Positions 20,847 to 25,138 of a stretch of DNA of 25,138 nucleotides are shown in pieces. The notes beneath the pieces were generated by a model. It did not search any database and was not told the DNA's origin. It saw nothing but the letters and a program-made list of their open reading frames with translations. The position numbers and the translations under genes were made by a program. Position 1 is the first letter of the stretch. The number at the start of each line of letters is the position of its first letter. The stretch covers positions 1 through 25,138 of the forward strand of contig CAZKDJ010000043.1 of the NCBI GenBank assembly GCA_964551295.1. Direction: 5' to 3'. Source of the DNA: JAFGED01 sp964551295. GTDB taxonomy: Bacteria > Chloroflexota > Anaerolineae > B4-G1.

Positions 20847-20937
20847 ACACGTTAACGTGTAGACACTGTTGATAAACAAGGGAGCCTCAGCTCCCAGGGA
20901 ATAACACTATCTTACACGCAAACGTGTAGGATGTCAA
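20847..20937 (-). promoter_or_regulatory. Promoter of the 56-residue gene with two ACACG-N4-CGTGT operators
   Basis: On the minus strand TTGACA (20937-20932), a 17-base spacer and TAAGAT (20914-20909) make a good promoter. The palindrome TACACGTTTGCGTGTA (20928-20913 on this strand) fills the spacer between the two boxes. A second, perfect 14-base palindrome ACACGTTAACGTGT (20847-20860) lies about 40 bases past the transcription start, next to the ribosome site. Between them GGGAGC-TGAG-GCTCCC followed by TTGTTT could be an attenuator hairpin. Confidence 0.75.
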
Positions 20938-20961
20938 GGGGTAAAAAGCGACGCTTTCGCC

Positions 20962-21207
20962 CTACCCCTCTTCCCCCTCAGACTCCTCGCTCACCGCCTG
21001 GTAGTCAAAACCGGCCCGCTCGGCAACGAGAATGAGCAACCGATTCATCCCTCCGCGCGGGCGGTACATCCCCGTTTCCCATTCGCTGATGGTCTGTTGG
21101 CGCGTGCCCAACTCCTCGGACATCTGCTGCTGGGTCAGCTCCAAATGCTCTCGCAGCGCACGAATGGACTCGGCATCCCATTGATACATGACTTTGCGCC
21201 TGCTCAT
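20962..21207 (-). CDS. XRE-family helix-turn-helix regulator
   Basis: An 81-residue DNA-binding protein with an XRE/Cro-type domain: IRALREHLELTQQQMSEELG (15-34) is helices 1-2, and TRQQTISEWETGMYRP (35-50) contains the recognition helix. The end is acidic (SEESEGEEG). The ATG at 21207 is chosen; the frame is open to 21276, but those residues (MVTGDAGLDADVG) overlap the tail of the hydrolase gene. A second possible start is M7 at 21189. From memory, short XRE proteins with a similar core (WDA...IRALR..L.LTQ...LGTRQQTISEWE) are common in Chloroflexota. Palindromic operators between this gene and the next one suggest it regulates the 56-residue gene. It follows the glycoside hydrolase gene by 55 bases. 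Confidence 0.85.
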   Translation of the reverse strand: MSRRKVMYQWDAESIRALREHLELTQQQMSEELGTRQQTISEWETGMYRPRGGMNRLLILVAERAGFDYQAVSEESEGEEG

Positions 21208-21262
21208 CAAAAAGCCCCCTGGCCGATTGTACCCGTCTCCAACGTCAGCGTCAAGCCCGGCG

Positions 21263-23425
21263 TCACCCGTCACCACGCACCAGCAGCGGCAGGTAAATGC
21301 GCTTCACCGGCCACAGCCCCAGCTCCGAATAGGTCTCCACGATGTATGCCTCTGCGCTCCACGGCCAATTGAACGACAGGGCGCGCACGTAATCACCACT
21401 TTCGATCCACAGCGTGTAGGGCTGCCCGACCTTGACCGTCGCGGTGAACGCGTGACCCACCGTCGGCGAGATCACGTCCCGGCCGGACGCATCCAGCAGC
21501 CGCAGCGTCGCCTGCGTCAGCGTGACCTCGCTGGTGGGGCTAAAGACGCCGTTCTGATCGTCGTCCGCGAAAAAAGTGGTGACGCTGAAATACAACGTCT
21601 TGGAGAGGGCGACCGTGGTGTGGGCCTGGGGCTGCTCGGGCCAGTCCTCCCGGTGACCGACGCCGTCGATGGCCCGGCAGCGAAAGTAGTAGGAGTGGTC
21701 GTCCTCGCCGGTGAACTGGCCGGAGGTCGAAGGCTCCATCTGCAGCCAATCCTGCCACTCGCCGCCCGCCCCATCGCGCACCTGCACGTCGTAGGCCCAC
21801 ACGCCCGACTCGCTGTCCCAGCCCTGCCAGGTGGCAGTGAAGGTAGTGGAATGGACCAGGTCGGGCAGCAGGTTGACGGTGGAGGTGGGCGGCTGGTTCA
21901 AGCTCTCCGCCTCGATCACGATGAGCGGGTCGCCGCCGATGATATAGTTGTTGGGATCATCCGAATCGTCGGGATTACCGGGGTCGTCTACCAAATTGGC
22001 CGTAGCTCCGGGCAGAGTGAACGTATAGACTCCGCCAGTTGCCGCCACCGTACTGGTAACTCCCCGCCGATCTACCACTGTGGCAGGGCTGACCGCGGCA
22101 GGTCGCGTGTAGGCAGTGGTGGTGGGCGTGTCGTTCCACAGCACGTCGACCCGGCCACGGGGCGTGTCCCACAGCGTGACGCGCGTGAACGGACCTTCCG
22201 TCGCGCGGGTGACGAACGTGGGGGTGACCAGATAGGTCACGGCGACCTGGTAGGCATCGTAGGACGGGCGCACTGTTTTGTCGTTGCGGATCAGGCCAAA
22301 GTACTCTGTCATGTCCGAATCGTGGGTACGAAAGAAAAAGTAGCGCTCGACGCCGGCGGCCCAGGCGTTGGCGTAGGATTGGATCACATAGGCGGCGGCC
22401 TCGTCCTGGGTGGCAGCATAGTCATACTCGCTGGGGTCTGGATCCACCAAATCATCATTCCACACCGGCACGCCGGTCTCGGTGAGCCAGACGGGGTGGT
22501 CGCCCACATTGTAGGTGCTCATGCCGCCGCGGATATTGTTGATCTCATTGTAGATGCTGGAGGAGCGGCTGTACAGGTGTACCGACATGACGTCGAAGAA
22601 ATAGTTATTCGCCGGCGCAGCCGGATCGGCGTTGATCTGGTTCAGCACCCACCTGTAGTAACCGGGTTCGGCCCAGTAATGTAGCCCGCCGAAAAGCACG
22701 GTGCAATCAGCACAGGCCGCCTTAGTCGCCTGGTACCCCACCTTGAGCAGTTGCGCATAATCAGTGGAGGAGCCTGTCCAAAAGTAATCCCACTCCGGCT
22801 CGTTCCACATCTCCCAATGCTTCACCCGGTCGCCGTAGCGCAAGACGATGGCGTACACAAACCGGCCCCAGTAATTGATCGGGTCACCATCGGCGGCGGT
22901 CCAGTCATCCCACTCCTCGTCGAGTCCTTGAGGCGGAGAGCTGGCGCTGATCGCTACGCCGGGTAACGCATCAGCCGCATCCGGCGCTCGTGGCACGGGC
23001 GCGTACCAGCCCAAGGGGCGTTGGTCGAAAGAACGCCCGTCCAGACCCAGGTCGCCCTGTGTGGCTGCCCAGTCGGGCGTCCACAGCAGGATGCCGACCA
23101 TGTCGATCCTGGCGGTGTGCAGATCGTTCACGAGGGTATCATAACCACTCCTGACGGTATCAGACCAAATGCCGTTGGCATACTCAATCCTCGACCAGTC
23201 AAAATCGAAGCGGTCCCAGCGAGAACCGGCGTCGTACGCCATCTGCAGATAGGGGCGCTCGCTGCCCTCGTGGTAGAAGGAATAACAGGCGCCCGCTCGC
23301 CCGTCCGTCTGCGTGACCGGCGGCAGTTCAGCAGGATCTGCCAGGGCAGGCAAGGCCAGCGCCAGCAAAAGCGCCAGCGTGCCGCCAGAGACCACAGTCG
23401 CAAAAGCAATCGCCGCTCGTCTCAT
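21263..23425 (-). CDS. Secreted glycoside hydrolase-like protein (clan A fold)
   Basis: A 720-residue exported protein, probably a retaining glycosidase of the TIM-barrel clan A type (GH39 or GH5-like). A signal peptide covers about 1-29 (ending ALPALAD). The catalytic barrel spans about 45-420, with the acid/base glutamate in WNEPEWDYFW (E209) and the likely nucleophile in PVWLTETG (E316). A linker rich in Asp and Pro (NPDDSDDPNN) and a fibronectin-like domain (about 530-625, TATWQGWDSESGVWAYDVQVRDG in pieces) follow. The C-terminus is KRIYLPLLVRGDG, a tail type I remember from Chloroflexota exoproteins. The ATG at 23425 is chosen because the promoter lies between it and the alternative start at 23485. 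The substrate is unknown. Confidence 0.82.
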   Translation of the reverse strand: MRRAAIAFATVVSGGTLALLLALALPALADPAELPPVTQTDGRAGACYSFYHEGSERPYLQMAYDAGSRWDRFDFDWSRIEYANGIWSDTVRSGYDTLVNDLHTARIDMVGILLWTPDWAATQGDLGLDGRSFDQRPLGWYAPVPRAPDAADALPGVAISASSPPQGLDEEWDDWTAADGDPINYWGRFVYAIVLRYGDRVKHWEMWNEPEWDYFWTGSSTDYAQLLKVGYQATKAACADCTVLFGGLHYWAEPGYYRWVLNQINADPAAPANNYFFDVMSVHLYSRSSSIYNEINNIRGGMSTYNVGDHPVWLTETGVPVWNDDLVDPDPSEYDYAATQDEAAAYVIQSYANAWAAGVERYFFFRTHDSDMTEYFGLIRNDKTVRPSYDAYQVAVTYLVTPTFVTRATEGPFTRVTLWDTPRGRVDVLWNDTPTTTAYTRPAAVSPATVVDRRGVTSTVAATGGVYTFTLPGATANLVDDPGNPDDSDDPNNYIIGGDPLIVIEAESLNQPPTSTVNLLPDLVHSTTFTATWQGWDSESGVWAYDVQVRDGAGGEWQDWLQMEPSTSGQFTGEDDHSYYFRCRAIDGVGHREDWPEQPQAHTTVALSKTLYFSVTTFFADDDQNGVFSPTSEVTLTQATLRLLDASGRDVISPTVGHAFTATVKVGQPYTLWIESGDYVRALSFNWPWSAEAYIVETYSELGLWPVKRIYLPLLVRGDG

Positions 23426-23441
23426 CCTCACCACGCCTCCC

Positions 23442-23470
23442 AGTATAAGCAAGACGGGCCAAGGTGTCAA
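23442..23470 (-). promoter_or_regulatory. Promoter of the glycoside hydrolase-like gene
   Basis: TTGACA (23470-23465), a 17-base spacer and TATACT (23447-23442) nearly match consensus. The start would be about ten bases before the ATG, giving a very short leader containing GGAGG. A small palindrome GTGTC-N5-GACAC overlaps the -35 box. Confidence 0.8.
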
Positions 23471-23490
23471 TGAGACACTGGTCACGGGGC

Positions 23491-23576
23491 GCGCTTCAGC
23501 CCGCGAAGTGGGCGACTAGGCAGCGAAGACGGCAGGTTGCGCAAATGACAGTATTCTCGCCCCGGAGCTGAAGCGC
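23491..23576. repeat. Inverted repeat in the hydrolase-transporter divergent region
   Basis: GCGCTTCAGC (23491-23500) and GCTGAAGCGC (23567-23576) are perfect 10-base complements bounding an 86-base segment. They lie between the two divergent promoters. Confidence 0.6.
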
Positions 23577-23579
23577 ACC

Positions 23580-23619
23580 TTGGCATCCTCACGCGTTGGG
23601 CATATAATAGGCCTATAAT
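23580..23619 (+). promoter_or_regulatory. Promoter of the MFS transporter gene, with duplicated TATAAT
   Basis: TTGGCA (23580-23585), a 17-base spacer and TATAAT (23603-23608) form a strong promoter. A second TATAAT (23614-23619) follows. The two flank the palindrome ATAGGCCTAT (23607-23616), placed at the expected transcription start. Confidence 0.7.
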
Positions 23620-23647
23620 ACCTACATCCCGCACAGGAGGCCACGGA

Positions 23648-24892
23648 ATGACAGAAAACAAAGCCAACCCTTCACAAAAAGCCGCGCTGCGCACGCCACT
23701 GCGCACGCTGCCGCGTAACGTGTGGGCCGTCAGCCTGACCAGTTTCTTTATGGACATCTCCAGCGAGATGGTGATCAACGTCCTGCCGCTCGTGCTGGTC
23801 GCTTTGGGCGTGAGTAAAACGGCCATTGGCGTGATCGAGTCTGTAGCCGAAGGCGGTGCCAGCCTCGTCAAAGTTTTTTCCGGCTGGCTTTCTGACAAGC
23901 TGCGGGCACGCAAGTGGTTGGCCGTGGCAGGTTACGCGCTTTCAGCGCTCTCCAAACCGTTCTTCTATTTCGCCAACACGTGGGGAGCGGTGGCCGGCGC
24001 GCGTTGGGCCGACCGAGTGGGCAAGGGGGTACGCACCGCGCCCCGTGACGCGTTGGTGGCCGATAGCATCGACGAGCGCCACCGGGGATTGGCCTTTGGC
24101 TTCCACCGCGCCGCCGACACGGGAGGCGCATTCCTGGGATTGCTCATCTCACTCGCAGTGATTTGGCTGACACAAAAAGGCGCAGCGGGGTTGAACCTGA
24201 GTACATTTCAGACGATTGTTCTCATCAGCCTGATCCCAGCAGCATTGGCGGTACTGTCGCTGGCAATCGGTGCGAAAGAGGTGCCGGTTACAAAAACGCG
24301 CGAGCGCCCGCGCTTTATGTTTAAAGGGCTGGGCAAACGCTTTGCACTCTTGATGCTGGTGTGCGGCCTGTTCGAATTGGGCAACTCGTCCGACTCGTTC
24401 CTCGTCCTGCGGGCACAGGACGCAGGTCTGAACACGATCGGCGTGATGGGCGGGCTGTTGCTGTTCAATCTGGTGTACGCGCTGTTGAGCACGCCTGCCG
24501 GATCGCTCTCCGACCGCATCGGGCGGCGGCGACTGATCATCGGCGGATGGATATTCTACGCACTCGTCTATGCCGGGTTTGGGTTGGCGAACTCGGGCTG
24601 GCAGATATGGGGGCTTTACGTGCTGTATGGGCTGTACTATGCCACCGCCTACGGCACGACCCGCGCCCTGGTGGCCGATATCGTCCCTCCAGAATTACGC
24701 GGCACTGCGTACGGCACCTACAGCCTGGTGATCGGCCTGCTCGATCTGGGCGCGTCGGTCATCGCTGGGGCGCTGTGGGATTGGTTGGGCGCGCCCGCGC
24801 CGTTCCTCTTTGGTGGGGCGCTGGCGCTGGTCGCGGCGTTGCTGATGGCCGGGGTAATGAAGAATGAAGCAATTAACAATGAAGGAGGCTGA
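23648..24892 (+). CDS. MFS transporter
   Basis: A 414-residue membrane protein with about 12 hydrophobic segments in two halves. The loop motif typical of the major facilitator superfamily appears as GWLSDKLRARKW (79-90) in the first half and GSLSDRIGRRR (285-295) in the second. The subfamily-type stretch DRVGKGVRTAPRDALVADS (122-140) lies after the fourth segment. The ATG at 23648 follows AGGAGG by seven bases. It is cotranscribed with the aldo/keto reductase that starts one base after its stop. The substrate is not predictable; the divergent hydrolase gene raises the possibility of a sugar or its product, which is inference. Confidence 0.9.
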   Translation: MTENKANPSQKAALRTPLRTLPRNVWAVSLTSFFMDISSEMVINVLPLVLVALGVSKTAIGVIESVAEGGASLVKVFSGWLSDKLRARKWLAVAGYALSALSKPFFYFANTWGAVAGARWADRVGKGVRTAPRDALVADSIDERHRGLAFGFHRAADTGGAFLGLLISLAVIWLTQKGAAGLNLSTFQTIVLISLIPAALAVLSLAIGAKEVPVTKTRERPRFMFKGLGKRFALLMLVCGLFELGNSSDSFLVLRAQDAGLNTIGVMGGLLLFNLVYALLSTPAGSLSDRIGRRRLIIGGWIFYALVYAGFGLANSGWQIWGLYVLYGLYYATAYGTTRALVADIVPPELRGTAYGTYSLVIGLLDLGASVIAGALWDWLGAPAPFLFGGALALVAALLMAGVMKNEAINNEGG

Positions 24893-24893
24893 T

Positions 24894-25138
24894 ATGGAAT
24901 ACCGAGTTTTGGGACGCACGGGAGTCAAGGTTTCACAACTGTGCTTTGGCACTATGTCGTTTGAAAGAGACGCGGACGAGGAGACGTCAGCGGCCACGTT
25001 CCATCGCTGCCGCGAGGCTGGAATCAACTTTTTCGACTGCGCCAACGTGTATTCCGCCGGGCGAGCGGAGGAAATTCTGGGCCAGCTGATCGCCGACTGC
25101 CGCGACGAGCTGGTCATCACCACCAAGGTCGGCTCCAC
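24894..25138 (+). CDS. Aldo/keto reductase, C-terminus outside window
   Basis: The first 81 residues of an aldo/keto reductase are visible. These NADPH-dependent barrel enzymes reduce carbonyl groups. It starts MEYRVLGRTGVKVSQLCFGTM, the usual first strand of the family (in pieces: RVLGRTGVKVS, LCFGTM). The catalytic Asp and Tyr lie in FFDCANVYSAGRAEEILG, and the catalytic Lys in TTKVGS at the window end. The ATG at 24894 has AGGAGG upstream, overlapping the end of the MFS gene. The frame is open at position 25138. Confidence 0.93.
   Translation, partial: MEYRVLGRTGVKVSQLCFGTMSFERDADEETSAATFHRCREAGINFFDCANVYSAGRAEEILGQLIADCRDELVITTKVGS

Noticed and set aside
21188..22684. A 498-codon plus-strand frame opposite the hydrolase gene
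   Set aside because: No recognisable domain, Gly/Arg/Val-rich, and fully overlaps a gene with signal peptide and catalytic motifs.
24695..25138. A 147-codon minus-strand frame at the right edge
   Set aside because: It runs opposite the MFS gene and the aldo/keto reductase, both of which have clear family motifs.

Overview
The window looks like chromosomal DNA of a member of the Chloroflexota, probably an Anaerolineae-like lineage. It is GC-rich. It carries a division and cell-wall (dcw) cluster headed by mraZ, an XRE regulator and small proteins of a kind I associate from memory with this phylum, and a secreted enzyme ending in a YLPLL-type tail that I also remember as common in Chloroflexota exoproteins. 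The assignment is inference; there is no rRNA or other marker gene to confirm it. I see no tRNA, rRNA or CRISPR array.

Layout. (1) Positions 1-8716, minus strand: the dcw operon, read right to left as promoter, MraZ operator, mraZ, rsmH, ftsL-like, ftsI, murF, mraY, a 95-residue unknown, murD and ftsW (cut by the window edge). murE is missing from its usual place between ftsI and murF. (2) 8897-12892, minus: a ribbon-helix-helix regulator with its own promoter and palindrome, then a metabolic set (SCP2-like protein, iron-type alcohol dehydrogenase, tungsten-type aldehyde ferredoxin oxidoreductase) that probably interconverts alcohols, aldehydes and acids. (3) 12893-13275: a gene-free stretch full of inverted repeats. 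(4) 13276-18878, minus: an exported C-terminally anchored protein, pth, mfd, and two translationally coupled small membrane proteins. (5) 19123-20250, plus: an ECF sigma factor and a putative membrane anti-sigma partner, with a strong promoter, a structured leader and a clean terminator. (6) 20251-20659: gene-free, with several hairpins that may be an insertion-sequence remnant. (7) 20660-23470, minus: a secreted glycoside hydrolase-like protein, an XRE regulator, and a 56-residue small gene behind a promoter carrying two copies of one palindrome. (8) 23580 to the end, plus: an MFS transporter and an aldo/keto reductase (cut by the window edge), divergent from the hydrolase.

The most unusual signals are in-frame palindromic insertions inside two housekeeping genes (murD, and a different element in mfd), the 56-residue gene with its twin-operator promoter next to an XRE gene, the hairpin and short-ORF leader of the sigma operon, and the multi-box MraZ operator. 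Several palindrome types recur in intergenic spaces. No database search was run; family calls rest on motifs read by eye.
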